64,000 nt of DNA from Paracoccus maritimus (GCF_025195095.1 NZ_JANAVZ010000006.1:186001-250000), one strand, 5' to 3'; shown: positions 8,041 to 16,850, counted from the first letter of the stretch. Translations and numbers: made by a program. Notes: generated by a model from the letters alone, not told the origin.

Positions 8041-9729
8041 TCAGTCTCCCGTGACGGTGATAGAGTTGTTGGGCGCGGTTGCGACCGTGCCCTGCTTGCG
8101 GATGTAGTCCTCGACCACATCCCAGATCTGCGGCCCCTCGGTGCCTTCGTTGACCGAGGCCCAACCGGCGATCACATAGTTCCGGGCCGGATCGATCGGC
8201 GCATTTTCCTTAAGCAGCATCATGTTGCTGATCCGGTTTCCGATCTCGGCATAGGGGTCGATTGTGTAGCCCAGCCCACCCACGCGAACCATGTCGCCGC
8301 CCTGCTGGTAATAGGGGTCTTCGTTGAAGATATTGTCGGCCACGTCTTCCATGACCGTTTTCAGCATCTCGCCCGACATCTCGGTGCGATAACATTCGCC
8401 ATAGGTCATCGACGTGACCGAATGGATGTCCTCGCGCGTGATGTCGCCCGGCAGGACTGACGCCCCCCAGCGGACACCGGGCGACAAGGCGATCTCGGCG
8501 TCTCGTTCGGACAGCATGGCATCGCAGATCAGGTCGTCCCAGCTGCCGTTGAAATTGCCGCGCCGATACAGCAACCCTTCCGACTTGCCGATCACCTCAG
8601 CCAGATCGGCCTCGTAGGGGGCGCGGATCTCGTCGATCAGACCAGCCATCTCGGCATCAGGTTCGATCACGTCCGAAAAGATCGGGATCAGCTTGTGGCG
8701 GAAACCCATCATCTTGCCACCCTGCACGTCCAGATCGACCCGGCTGACGAATTTGCCATGGCTGCCGCTGGCGATGATGATCGTTTCGCCGACCAGCACG
8801 GGTTCGGGAACCGCGTCGTGGGTATGGCCGGACAGGATCACGTCGATTCCCTTCACGCGGCCAGCCATCTTGTGATCCACGTCAAAGCCGTTATGCGACA
8901 GGCAGACGACCAGATCGACACCCTCTGCGCGCAGATCGTCCACCACCTGCTGCATCCGTTCCTCGCGGATGCCGAAGCTGTATTCGGGGAACATCCAGCT
9001 TGGATTAGCGATCGGCAGATAAGGGAAGGCCTGACCGACAACGCCCACGCGCAGGCCGTTGGTCTCGAAGATCTTCGAGGGTTCGAAGGCCGGCTCGTCC
9101 CACTCGACGTCGAAGATATTCGCGCCCAGCAGTGGCTGATCCATCATCTCGATCAGCTCCTGCACGCGTTCGGTGCCGAAGGTGAATTCCCAGTGCGCGG
9201 TCATCGCCTGCGAACCCAGCAGGTTCATCACCCGCACCATATCCTCGCCGCGGGTCTGCAGGCTGGTATAGCTGCCATGCCAGGTGTCGCCGCCGTCCAG
9301 CAGCAGCGAATTCGGACGGGCCGCGCGGATCGCCTTGACCACGGTCGCGATGCGGTCGAAGCCGCCCATCCGGCCATAGGTCCTGGCCAGATCGGCGAAA
9401 TCGGGCCAGGTCATCGCGTAGGCGTCGGGGCTGCCGGGCTGGATGCCGTACATCTTCTGGAACGCCTCGCCCACCACATGCGGCACCCTGCCCTTGGCCT
9501 CTCCGACCCCGATATTGGTGTCCGGTTCGCGGAAGAAGACGGGCTTCAGATGCGCGTGACTGTCGGTGATGTGGATCAGGGTCAGATTGCCGAAGTCGTC
9601 GAACTGCAGCAGCTGGTCCTGCGTCAGCGCCTGCTGTGCAAAGGCCCGAGGCAGGTTGCCGAACCCCAGACCCGCAAGCGCGGCCGAGCTGGCAAGACCA
9701 AGCTGCAACATTTCGCGGCGAGAGATCAT
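8041..9729 (-). CDS. soxB: SoxB, dimanganese thiosulfohydrolase
   Basis: 562-residue periplasmic enzyme that hydrolyses sulfate from the SoxY-cysteine S-thiosulfonate. It has a Tat-type N-terminus (SRREMLQLG) and the 5'-nucleotidase/metallophosphoesterase fold: DSHAH (Asp56, His58, His60), GGDTWHGS, and a later GHTHD metal motif. Two ATGs are possible. The one at 9735 is only about two bases from the GGAGA Shine-Dalgarno, whereas the one at 9729 is ideally spaced, so I use 9729. The spacer from soxA holds an intrinsic terminator and an AT-rich motif, so soxBCD may have its own promoter. Confidence 0.95.
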   Translation of the reverse strand: MISRREMLQLGLASSAALAGLGFGNLPRAFAQQALTQDQLLQFDDFGNLTLIHITDSHAHLKPVFFREPDTNIGVGEAKGRVPHVVGEAFQKMYGIQPGSPDAYAMTWPDFADLARTYGRMGGFDRIATVVKAIRAARPNSLLLDGGDTWHGSYTSLQTRGEDMVRVMNLLGSQAMTAHWEFTFGTERVQELIEMMDQPLLGANIFDVEWDEPAFEPSKIFETNGLRVGVVGQAFPYLPIANPSWMFPEYSFGIREERMQQVVDDLRAEGVDLVVCLSHNGFDVDHKMAGRVKGIDVILSGHTHDAVPEPVLVGETIIIASGSHGKFVSRVDLDVQGGKMMGFRHKLIPIFSDVIEPDAEMAGLIDEIRAPYEADLAEVIGKSEGLLYRRGNFNGSWDDLICDAMLSERDAEIALSPGVRWGASVLPGDITREDIHSVTSMTYGECYRTEMSGEMLKTVMEDVADNIFNEDPYYQQGGDMVRVGGLGYTIDPYAEIGNRISNMMLLKENAPIDPARNYVIAGWASVNEGTEGPQIWDVVEDYIRKQGTVATAPNNSITVTGD

Positions 9730-9743
9730 CGGCATTCTCCGTA

Positions 9744-9755
9744 AATATTCATATA
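9744..9755 (-). promoter_or_regulatory. Candidate SoxR/SqrR-like site upstream of soxB
   Basis: On the minus strand this reads TATATGAATATT, just downstream of the soxA terminator and 15 bases before the soxB ATG. It matches the pattern TATATGA-N-T-N-TT also found in the soxX/soxS intergenic region (12131-12142, plus strand). It is embedded in a weak dyad GTA-N-AT...AT-N-TAC (9741-9756). The assignment to SoxR is inference. Confidence 0.35.
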
Positions 9756-9774
9756 CGTGCAGTCGTTAAGGCGG

Positions 9775-9805
9775 AAAAACCCGCGCGACCGATCGGACGC
9801 GCGGG
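9775..9805 (-). terminator. Intrinsic terminator between soxA and soxB
   Basis: A perfect 8-bp stem (9780-9787 with 9798-9805) whose 10-base loop holds a small CCGATCGG palindrome. On the minus strand it is followed immediately by five T residues (9779-9775). It starts seven bases past the soxA stop, splitting the cluster into soxXYZA and soxBCD. Confidence 0.75.
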
Positions 9806-9811
9806 CATGGT

Positions 9812-10678
9812 TCAGTGGCGGACGCTGACACCCTCGACCGGCAGGCCGTTGCCACGCGACGCGACATACAGTTCCAGCGCGCGGAATTCATCACTGCCGA
9901 TCGGAAAGGTTTCGGCACGGGTATCGCGAATGCAGCCCCGGAAACGGTTATGCTGCGAGACCAGACCGGCGTCCTTCAAACGATAGACGGGAAAGCCGTT
10001 GGTCTGACCCTGGCTCAGGTGGTCCGCACGGATCCAGTCGCCATAGTGATCCTCGTGGCAGTTCGAACATGCCAGTTCAAGCTGCCCATACCGGGTGTAA
10101 TACATCTCTTTGCCCTGTTCCCAGAAGGGCTGGGCGGCGCCGTCGATTGCGACGTCCATCGGCATGCCGCGCGACTGCATCGAGATCAGGGCGGTCAGGT
10201 TCTTCATCCTGTCACCGTTCCAATCCAAAGCTTCAGCCTGCATGCGGGACGTGCGGCAGTCGTTGACATAATCCTCGACCGACCACAGCGCACCGTCCTT
10301 GTTGACCTTGGGTGTGGTCGCACGAACGCCTTTCATCGACTCGGACACATCCTCGTGGCAGGAGGCGCAGCTCTTGCCGGCCTCGCCCTCGACCATGTTC
10401 CATTCGTCCATGCCCTGATCAACGAAGATCATGCCGGGATTTTCGAAATCATCCGTCTGCATGGTCTGCGTGTCAGGGTCCCGGAACAGCCAGCCCGAAT
10501 AGATCTCGTCCAGCGCCCCGTCCAGGTGTTCGGGGGCGGGTGCGGCGGTCTGCAATTCGACCTCGCCCCCGTTGATGACGATCGGATCGGTCGATTCCGG
10601 GGCCGTCTCGGCCAGCGCCGGCAGGGCCAAGGCGCAGGCCATCGCGGCCAGTGCAGCCCTGCGAAACGGGATTGTCAT
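9812..10678 (-). CDS. soxA: SoxA, diheme cytochrome c subunit of SoxXA
   Basis: 288-residue periplasmic subunit of SoxXA, which couples thiosulfate oxidatively to the SoxY cysteine. A Sec signal peptide ends at about residue 23 (ALPALAET). It carries two heme sites, CASCH (104-108) and CSNCH (204-208), so it is the two-heme form that makes SoxXA triheme. The catalytic persulfide/heme-ligand cysteine is Cys249 in RGCIRDTRAETF. The ATG at 10678 has GGGAGGAGAA-type upstream sequence. It lies 82 bases after soxZ with a hairpin in the spacer and is followed by an intrinsic terminator. Confidence 0.95.
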   Translation of the reverse strand: MTIPFRRAALAAMACALALPALAETAPESTDPIVINGGEVELQTAAPAPEHLDGALDEIYSGWLFRDPDTQTMQTDDFENPGMIFVDQGMDEWNMVEGEAGKSCASCHEDVSESMKGVRATTPKVNKDGALWSVEDYVNDCRTSRMQAEALDWNGDRMKNLTALISMQSRGMPMDVAIDGAAQPFWEQGKEMYYTRYGQLELACSNCHEDHYGDWIRADHLSQGQTNGFPVYRLKDAGLVSQHNRFRGCIRDTRAETFPIGSDEFRALELYVASRGNGLPVEGVSVRH

Positions 10679-10701
10679 GTTCTCTCCTCCCTTGGTTGGC
10701 A

Positions 10702-10729
10702 CCCGGCCGATCATTGTTCGCCGGCCGGG
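10702..10729 (-). other. Intercistronic hairpin between soxZ and soxA
   Basis: An 8-bp inverted repeat (CCCGGCCG/CGGCCGGG) with a 12-base loop and no T run. This suggests an mRNA processing or stability element rather than a terminator. Confidence 0.5.
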
Positions 10730-10760
10730 GCGACCTTGCCTGGGGTTTCGTCCCGTTTCC

Positions 10761-11090
10761 TCAGGACACCTCGACCGAATGCTTGTCCTCGTAGACCGAG
10801 CCGTCGTCGTCGTACCAGGTAAAGACGAACTCGCCCGATTCCGGCACCTTGGCCTCGAACTCGAAATACGGGTTGGTGCTGATCGCCGGGTCCATCGCCA
10901 CATCCAGGACATCGGTGCCGTTGAAGGTCACATGGAACCGGTTGATGATCGAACGCGGGATGACATTGCCATCCTTGTCCTTGCGCTGACCCGATTCCAT
11001 GGGATGCGAAATCAGCGTCTTGATCTGGATCACCTCATCCTTCGAGGCGGTCTTCGGGACGCGTACGCGGGGTTTGACGTTGTCTGCCAT
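10761..11090 (-). CDS. soxZ: SoxZ, partner of the sulfur-carrier protein SoxY
   Basis: 109-residue immunoglobulin-like protein that forms the SoxYZ carrier heterodimer in the periplasm. It begins with the usual KPRVRVPKTA segment and has the ISHPMESGQRKD loop and the C-terminal YFEFEAKVPESGEFVFTW strands. It has no signal peptide and is expected to be exported together with Tat-targeted SoxY. It lies 20 bases after soxY on the same strand. Confidence 0.96.
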   Translation of the reverse strand: MADNVKPRVRVPKTASKDEVIQIKTLISHPMESGQRKDKDGNVIPRSIINRFHVTFNGTDVLDVAMDPAISTNPYFEFEAKVPESGEFVFTWYDDDGSVYEDKHSVEVS

Positions 11091-11110
11091 ATCTTGTTTC
11101 TCCTTCCCGC

Positions 11111-11551
11111 TCAGCCGCCGCAGCCGCCGATGGTGACCTTCACATTCGATGATGTGCGGACGAACGACCCGTCGGCCAGTTTCGCGACGGCCACGACATC
11201 CTGCGTCTCTGCAAGGCGAATCCGGGTCGAGGCCATATGGGCGCCAGCCAGTTCACCGAACTTGAAGGTTGCCACGGGTGGCGTCGGGTTGCCCGGCGCA
11301 AGGACCAGGATCTCCGAGGCACCCTCGGCCTCGACGCTGATCGGCACCGTGTTGCCATTCTCGGCGATCTCGGGCGCGGTCAGGGTGACGCCATCGCCCT
11401 CGGCGACCTCGGCCCCACCAGTAAATTCGGCAATCAGTTCGTCGGCCGTTTTCTCGGCCGCGCCGTCCTGCGCCATCGCGGTCAGGGGCAACGAGGCAAG
11501 CGCCGCCGCCCCAGCACCCACGACCAGAACTTCTCGTCTGTCGATCTTCAT
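11111..11551 (-). CDS. soxY: SoxY, sulfur-carrier subunit
   Basis: 146-residue periplasmic carrier that holds the pathway intermediates on the cysteine of its C-terminal swinging arm. That arm is intact: the protein ends in IGGCGG. A Tat-type signal (DRREVLVVGAG) begins at residue 4. I start at the ATG at 11551. A GTG four codons upstream lies inside the Shine-Dalgarno sequence AAGGAG and cannot be the start. The Shine-Dalgarno itself overlaps the soxX stop codon, so soxX and soxY are tightly coupled. Confidence 0.96.
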   Translation of the reverse strand: MKIDRREVLVVGAGAAALASLPLTAMAQDGAAEKTADELIAEFTGGAEVAEGDGVTLTAPEIAENGNTVPISVEAEGASEILVLAPGNPTPPVATFKFGELAGAHMASTRIRLAETQDVVAVAKLADGSFVRTSSNVKVTIGGCGG

Positions 11552-11559
11552 TGCTGCAA

Positions 11560-12045
11560 TCACTCCTTCAGCGTCGCGATATAGGCGACGACGTCTTCGA
11601 TCTGCTGCGCGTTCAGCAACGGCGGCAGCGGCTCGGTCCCGGCCTTCCCGGTGAACGCGTCGCCGGGCCGGACATAGCCAGCGGTCTTGTACATGCTGGG
11701 CATCATCGATTCGGGGAAGGTGCGCTTGGCGTCCGCCACGATGCCGCGCAACTGCTCGACCGACCAGCGATCACCGGCACCATCCAGCGACGGGCCTATG
11801 TTGCCCTGGAATTCGGCATCGGTCCGGGCGCTGATCGCGTGGCAGGCAACGCAGTTCCCGGTGCCCTTGTCGGCATAGATCTTTGCGCCTTCTTCGGGAT
11901 TGCCTGCGGTCTCGGACAAGGGCTCAGCAATTGCACCGATATCGTCATAGGCTACATCCTGCGGCGCGGTCTCGGCGGCAAGGGGCATGGCCGACGCCAT
12001 CGCCACAAGTGCCGCCGCTGCCGTAAACGCGGCATGGCGTGGCAT
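11560..12045 (-). CDS. soxX: SoxX, monoheme cytochrome c subunit of SoxXA
   Basis: 161-residue periplasmic cytochrome, electron exit of SoxXA. A Sec signal peptide ends at about residue 24. The heme motif CVACH is at 65-69, and the region MMPSMYK (114-120) supplies the probable axial methionine. The ATG at 12045 follows a strong GGGAGGAAA Shine-Dalgarno. It is the first gene of the sox cluster, transcribed away from soxS-soxR across a 217-base divergent region. Confidence 0.94.
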   Translation of the reverse strand: MPRHAAFTAAAALVAMASAMPLAAETAPQDVAYDDIGAIAEPLSETAGNPEEGAKIYADKGTGNCVACHAISARTDAEFQGNIGPSLDGAGDRWSVEQLRGIVADAKRTFPESMMPSMYKTAGYVRPGDAFTGKAGTEPLPPLLNAQQIEDVVAYIATLKE

Positions 12046-12114
12046 GAGTTTCCTCCCTCTCGTCTTCTCCCTGTTGCGACAAAGGTAAGGGGCATCGCGC
12101 ACACAATGCAACAT

Positions 12115-12142
12115 AAAATTCGCATTTGACTATATGACTTTT
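12115..12142. promoter_or_regulatory. AT-rich imperfect dyad in the soxX-soxS divergent promoter region
   Basis: A 28-base dyad of the form AAAA-N-TC-NN-AT-N6-AT-NN-GA-N-TTTT, 8 of 14 positions symmetric, centred at about 12128.5. It is the only AT-rich block in an otherwise GC-rich intergenic region (12046-12262). It contains TTGACT (12126-12131), a possible -35 for soxS, and TATATGACTTTT (12131-12142), matched upstream of soxB. Likely operator for SoxR, but no known consensus fits exactly. Confidence 0.4.
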
Positions 12143-12262
12143 CGCAACGCATCCGGTAAGCTGCTGAAACTGCGGTGCGTTCGCGCGCCACCCCCTGCAA
12201 CGCTTGCCAGAACCGGGCCAAGCGCCTAAGTCTTGTGGATCGTCTTTGAAGGAATTTCGCCC

Positions 12263-12709
12263 ATGCGGCGCCCCGCCTTATGTCTGGCAATCGCCTGTGC
12301 CGCGCTGCTTTCGTTGCCCGCGGCGGTTTCCGTGACGGCTGTCGCACATGCGGCCCAGATCTCGCGCGACAGCGTCGACTGGCAAGCCGCCCCGGTGCGG
12401 CTGCTGATGGTCGAGGCCAAGGGCTGCATCTATTGCGCCGCCTGGAACCGCGAGATCGGCCCAGGTTACCCCAAATCAGCCGAGGGAAAGGCCGCGCCCT
12501 TGCTGGTCACGGATATCGACGGTCCGTGGCCCGATGGTGTCGTTTTGGACCGACGCCCCACCATCACCCCGACCTTCATCCTGCTGCAGAATGGCGACGA
12601 GGTCGCGCGGCTTGAAGGATATCCGGGCGATCAGTTCTTCTACCCGCTGATCGACGATATGCTGTCAAAGGCGGGCCTGCAGGCCGCAGACATGAGGGAA
12701 GACGGATGA
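12263..12709 (+). CDS. soxS: SoxS, periplasmic thioredoxin-like protein
   Basis: 148-residue thioredoxin-fold protein with an N-terminal signal peptide (about 30 residues) and the redox pair Cys55-Ile-Tyr-Cys58. In Paracoccus, SoxS is a periplasmic thiol protein needed for full Sox activity, thought to keep SoxYZ reactive. The ATG at 12263 with AAGGA ten bases upstream is chosen over an in-frame TTG at 12233. It overlaps soxR by ATGA. The usual neighbours soxV and soxW, which supply it with electrons, are absent from the window. Confidence 0.85.
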   Translation: MRRPALCLAIACAALLSLPAAVSVTAVAHAAQISRDSVDWQAAPVRLLMVEAKGCIYCAAWNREIGPGYPKSAEGKAAPLLVTDIDGPWPDGVVLDRRPTITPTFILLQNGDEVARLEGYPGDQFFYPLIDDMLSKAGLQAADMREDG

Positions 12710-13083
12710 CACGTTCCGCACAAGACATGATGATCGGCAAGCAATCCCCCGCCGTCCCGCTGCCTATGGACGAGAACTGCGGCAACCTTGCCCCGGCCGA
12801 CATGATCGAACGGGCGACCGAGGCCGCCGCCTTCATGAAGGCGTTGGCCCACGAGGGCCGCATGATGATCCTGTGTCATTTGTCCGCAGGCGAAAAGACC
12901 GTGACCGAACTGGAACGGCTGCTTGGCCAGCGTCAGGCCGCCGTCAGCCAGCAGTTGGCACGCCTGCGCGCCGAAGGGCTGGTCAGTTGCCGCCGTGACG
13001 GCAAGGCGCGGCTTTACTCCGTTTCAGATCCTCGCGCCGAAGAGGTGGTCGGCCTGATGTACCGGCTGTTCTGCGCGGGCTGA
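12706..13083 (+). CDS. soxR: SoxR, ArsR-family persulfide-responsive repressor (SqrR/BigR type)
   Basis: 125-residue ArsR-type winged-helix regulator. The helix-turn-helix is at about 62-92 ([20 protein letters not shown]). Two cysteines, Cys57 ([10 protein letters not shown]) and Cys123 (YRLFC), are 66 residues apart, the same spacing as Cys41 and Cys107 in the persulfide sensor SqrR; Cys95 and Cys25 are additional. By family knowledge, a persulfide-dependent bridge between the pair releases DNA. SoxR is known in Paracoccus/Pseudaminobacter to repress sox genes in the absence of thiosulfate. Start overlaps the soxS stop (ATGA). Confidence 0.88.
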   Translation: MTRSAQDMMIGKQSPAVPLPMDENCGNLAPADMIERATEAAAFMKALAHEGRMMILCHLSAGEKTVTELERLLGQRQAAVSQQLARLRAEGLVSCRRDGKARLYSVSDPRAEEVVGLMYRLFCAG

Positions 13084-13228
13084 GACGACCGCGCCGAATG
13101 CTGCGAGCGCAGGTGATCCACCACATCGGGACCGGTTATTTCATCCGATAGCTTTTCGCCGGGCTTTCGCCCCGCGTGCGCTTGGGCTAGGCAGCGATCA
13201 AGCAATTCCAGCCAAGACGGTAAACGCC

Positions 13229-14521
13229 ATGCATGATATCCGTGCCATCCGTGAAAATCCCCAAGCCTTCGACAACGCGCTGACCCGGCGCGGCGGCGTG
13301 GCGATGTCGGCGCAGGTGTTGGCACTGGACGCCGACAGGCGGGCAAAGATCGCCGCTGCGGAAACAGCACAGGCCGAACAGAACCGTGCCAGCAAAGAGG
13401 TCGGTGCCGCCAAAGCCAGCGGGAACGAGGCGGAGTTTCAGCGCCTGCGTCAGCTGATGGCCGACAAGAAGGCAGACATGGCCAAGATGCAGGCCGAGGC
13501 CGCACTGCTGGACGGGCGGCTGCGTGATTTGTTGATGGGCATTCCCAACCTGCCGCTGGACAGCGTTCCGGATGGTGCCGATGAAGATGACAATGTCGAA
13601 CTGAGGCGCTGGGGCGCCCCGCGCAATTTCGATTTCGACCCGGTCGAGCATTTCGAGATTGCTGGCGTTCGGCCCGGCATGGACTTTGAAACCGCCGCAA
13701 AGCTGTCGGGCAGCCGCTTCGTCCTGCTGAAGGGCGCAGTGGCGCGTCTGCACCGCGCGCTGGCGCAGTTCATGCTGGACCTGCACGTCACCCGCCACGG
13801 GCTGGAAGAAACCTGGACTCCGGTTCTGGTGCTGGAAGAGATGATGGTCGGGACCGGACAGCTACCGAAATTCGGCGAGGACAGCTATCAGACCCGCGAC
13901 GGATACTGGCTGATCCCCACCGCCGAGGTGACGCTGACAAACACCGTGCATGGCGATCTGGTCGATCAGACGACCTTGCCCCGCAGGATGGTCGCGCACA
14001 GCCAGTGTTTCCGCTCCGAGGCCGGCAGCGCCGGGCGCGACACGACGGGGATGCTGCGCCAGCACCAGTTCGAGAAGGTCGAGATGGTGTCGATCACCGA
14101 TGCCGAAAACGGACTTTCGGAACACGCGCGGATGACCGGTTGTGCCGAGGCGATCCTCGAGGCGCTGGACCTGCCCTACCGCACCATCGCCCTGTGCACC
14201 GGTGACATGGGATTCGGTGCACGGATCACCCACGATATCGAGGTGTGGCTGCCCGGCCAGAACAGGTATCGCGAGATCAGCAGCGTCAGCTATTGCGGTG
14301 ATTTTCAGGCGCGCCGCATGAATGCGCGGTATCGCCCCGAAGGTGGCGGCAAGCCGGAATTCGTTCATACGCTGAATGGCTCGGGGCTGGCGGTCGGCCG
14401 CGCCCTGATCGCCGTGCTGGAGAACGGCCAGCAGGCAGACGGATCGGTGAGCTTGCCAGCGGCGCTGCTTCCCTATCTGGGCGGCGCGACGGTTCTTTCC
14501 GCGGACGGTGTCTTGTCCTGA
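13229..14521 (+). CDS. serS: Seryl-tRNA synthetase
   Basis: 430-residue cytoplasmic class II synthetase charging tRNA-Ser and tRNA-Sec. The N-terminal coiled-coil arm (about residues 30-100) is present. The class II motifs are visible: motif 2 with [21 protein letters not shown] and motif 3 with [11 protein letters not shown]. The ATG at 13229 matches the family N-terminus ([11 protein letters not shown]). The 145 bases after soxR probably hold its promoter. Confidence 0.97.
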   Translation: MHDIRAIRENPQAFDNALTRRGGVAMSAQVLALDADRRAKIAAAETAQAEQNRASKEVGAAKASGNEAEFQRLRQLMADKKADMAKMQAEAALLDGRLRDLLMGIPNLPLDSVPDGADEDDNVELRRWGAPRNFDFDPVEHFEIAGVRPGMDFETAAKLSGSRFVLLKGAVARLHRALAQFMLDLHVTRHGLEETWTPVLVLEEMMVGTGQLPKFGEDSYQTRDGYWLIPTAEVTLTNTVHGDLVDQTTLPRRMVAHSQCFRSEAGSAGRDTTGMLRQHQFEKVEMVSITDAENGLSEHARMTGCAEAILEALDLPYRTIALCTGDMGFGARITHDIEVWLPGQNRYREISSVSYCGDFQARRMNARYRPEGGGKPEFVHTLNGSGLAVGRALIAVLENGQQADGSVSLPAALLPYLGGATVLSADGVLS

Positions 14522-14590
14522 CGCCTTGTCGGCCCGGCCTCGGCGACGAAGGCATCCGAAACCCAAGGCGACCGCGCTGCGTTGGCCTGT

Positions 14591-15349
14591 ATGTCTCGCG
14601 TTGGCCATATCACGCATGTCCTGATTGCCACTGGCTTTGTCGCCAGTGGCCTGGCGGTCGTGATGCATTCGCGTGGCCTGCCACGGCTGGAGGAAACCTA
14701 CGGTTCGGGCGGTGCGCTGTCGTCGCTGTCACCCGACCTCGCAGGGCGAACCTCCTCGGACCTGATCCAGCACCTCTATCTGCGTCCGGAAAATCCCGTG
14801 ATGTGGGCACTGCTGTTCGTCCTGTTTCTGCTGGTTCTGCTGGACGCAGGCGGGGAAGTCATTGAATCGCCTGCAAAGAAGCGGCGTGGCGGACATGGCG
14901 TTTGTCCGGCACTGGCCTTGGCGCTGATCGGGGGTGCATTGTGGCCCTGGCTTGACGGCCAGGAACCACTGATAGCCGCCGTTTGCGCCATCCTTACCGC
15001 GATCAGCGCGACTGTCGCATCCGTCCGCGCATCGAACCAGCACCGGCCCGCGATCGGATTTCTGGCCGGATGGAGCACCGGTCTGGCCGCCGCATCGCTG
15101 GCTGCCGTCATCGCAGAGCAAGCAAGCCTGGGGGTAAGCCAGACCGCGATTGTCGCCATACTGCCGGCGGCGATCATCGGCATGGCGGTCCAGCACAGGC
15201 TGGGACGCAGTTTCAGCTATTCCGTCGCGCTGATCTGGGCGTTCTGCGGACTTGCCGCGACCACGATGGGAACCGCGCCGATGGCGGCGCTGGCGGCGAT
15301 CCTTGGAATTACCGCCATGACCGCCGCGCTGATCCGCGCCGCAAGCTGA
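14591..15349 (+). CDS. Hypothetical multi-pass membrane protein
   Basis: 252 residues from the ATG at 14591 (an in-frame TTG lies three codons upstream). About six hydrophobic helices are visible: one at the N-terminus, one around residue 75, and four in the C-terminal half, rich in Ala/Gly/Ile. No domain signature or conserved motif that I recognise. The frame is maintained between serS and der, and codon use matches its neighbours. It is convergent with der, with a 16-base gap. No function is proposed. Confidence 0.6.
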   Translation: MSRVGHITHVLIATGFVASGLAVVMHSRGLPRLEETYGSGGALSSLSPDLAGRTSSDLIQHLYLRPENPVMWALLFVLFLLVLLDAGGEVIESPAKKRRGGHGVCPALALALIGGALWPWLDGQEPLIAAVCAILTAISATVASVRASNQHRPAIGFLAGWSTGLAAASLAAVIAEQASLGVSQTAIVAILPAAIIGMAVQHRLGRSFSYSVALIWAFCGLAATTMGTAPMAALAAILGITAMTAALIRAAS

Positions 15350-15365
15350 GCCAGCGAATAGGCGG

Positions 15366-16850
15366 TCAGCCCCCCTTGGGTCGCTGGCGGTTCTTGTGCT
15401 TCGACAACGCGCCCGACTGGCTGATCTTCGTGGCTTTGTGGCGATACGGATTGTCGCCGCCCTGATCGCGGAAGAATAGCCGGATCGGCGTGCCCGGCAT
15501 ATCAAAATCCTCGCGCAAGCCATTGACAAGATAGCGCTGATAGCTGTCCGGCAGCTTATCGGTATGGGTCGCCTTGACGATGAACGCGGGCGGGCGGGTC
15601 TTGACCTGGGTCATGTAACGCAGGCGAATCCGCCGCCCACCCGGCGCGGGCGGCGGGTGGCTTTCGGTCATCGCCTCCAGCCAGCGGTTCAGCTTGGCGG
15701 TGGACACGCGGCGGTTCCAGACATCGTGCGCCTTCAGCACCGCGGCATGCAATCGATCCAGCCCCTTGCCAGTCCGCGCCGAGACCGTGACCAAGGGTGC
15801 GCCCTTCAACTGCGGCAGAAGCTTTTCGAAACTTGCGCGCAATTCGTTCAGCTTGTGCGGCTTGTCGTCCTCCAGATCCCACTTGTTCGCGGCGACGACG
15901 ACGGCCCTGCCTTCGGATTCGGCGAAATCGGCGATCCGCAGATCCTGCTGCTCGAACGGGATGGCGACATCCAGCAGCACGACGACCACTTCGGCAAAGC
16001 GCACGGCACGCAGACCGTCCGCCACCGACAGTTTCTCGACCTTGTCGGTGACGCGCGCCCGTTTGCGCATCCCGGCGGTGTCGAATATCCGCATGGGCGT
16101 GCCCATGAAGTCGGTCGTGACACTGATCGAATCGCGGGTGATCCCGGCCTCGGGACCGGTCAGCAGCCGATCCTCGCCGATGATCCGGTTGATCAGTGTG
16201 GATTTTCCCGCATTCGGCCGCCCGATCACCGCCAGTTGCAGCGGTCGCGCGGCCGAGGGGCGCCAGTCCTCTGCGCCCTCGCCCGCCTCGGCTTCGGCTT
16301 CGGTCAGATCCACGTCGGTTTCGGCGGCGACCGGAGCCGGTCGCGCGGACTCGACCGCATCGGACAACGGCACGAGGGCGCGGTACAGGTCGTCCATCCC
16401 CTCGCCATGCTCGGCTGATATCCGCAGCGGCTCTCCCAGGCCCAGAGAAAAGGCCTCCATCGCGCCTTCCTCGCCTGCGCGCCCTTCGGCCTTGTTGGCC
16501 GCAAGAATCACATGGCGGGCGCGGCGGCGCAGGATTTCGGCAAAATATTCGTCTGCGGCCGTGACACCCACGCGCGCATCGATGACGAACAGGCAGATAT
16601 CGGCCTCGTCCACCGCGCGTTCAGTCAGCCGCCGCATGCGTCCCTGCAGGCTGTCGTCGTCGGCCATTTCAAGGCCGGCGCTGTCGATCACGATAAAGCG
16701 CAGGTCTCCCAGACGACCAGCACCTTCGCGCAGGTCGCGGGTAACGCCGGGCTGATCATCGACCAGCGCCAGACGCTTCCCGACCAGACGGTTGAAAAGA
16801 CTTGATTTTCCGACATTCGGCCGGCCGACGATGGCGAGGGTGAAACTCAT
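15366..16850 (-). CDS. der: Ribosome-assembly GTPase Der (EngA)
   Basis: 494-residue double GTPase for 50S subunit maturation. The first G domain starts with GRPNVGKSS (about residues 8-16) and has DSAGLE and NKAE motifs. The second has [14 protein letters not shown] and NKWD. A KH-like C-terminal domain follows (about 370-494) with a basic tail. An acidic linker (about 172-200) joins the G domains. The start overlaps the end of bamB by four bases (ATGA), so the two are translationally coupled. Confidence 0.96.
   Translation of the reverse strand: MSFTLAIVGRPNVGKSSLFNRLVGKRLALVDDQPGVTRDLREGAGRLGDLRFIVIDSAGLEMADDDSLQGRMRRLTERAVDEADICLFVIDARVGVTAADEYFAEILRRRARHVILAANKAEGRAGEEGAMEAFSLGLGEPLRISAEHGEGMDDLYRALVPLSDAVESARPAPVAAETDVDLTEAEAEAGEGAEDWRPSAARPLQLAVIGRPNAGKSTLINRIIGEDRLLTGPEAGITRDSISVTTDFMGTPMRIFDTAGMRKRARVTDKVEKLSVADGLRAVRFAEVVVVLLDVAIPFEQQDLRIADFAESEGRAVVVAANKWDLEDDKPHKLNELRASFEKLLPQLKGAPLVTVSARTGKGLDRLHAAVLKAHDVWNRRVSTAKLNRWLEAMTESHPPPAPGGRRIRLRYMTQVKTRPPAFIVKATHTDKLPDSYQRYLVNGLREDFDMPGTPIRLFFRDQGGDNPYRHKATKISQSGALSKHKNRQRPKGG

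Noticed and set aside
4523..8054. Very long open frames on the plus strand opposite meaB, soxD and soxC (up to about 750 codons)
   Set aside because: They are antisense frames kept open by high GC content; they lack domain signatures and conflict with well-supported genes on the minus strand.
11552..11563. GTG start of soxY four codons upstream of the chosen ATG
   Set aside because: The GTG is part of the AAGGAG-TGA Shine-Dalgarno/stop segment; the ATG at 11551 is correctly spaced from it.
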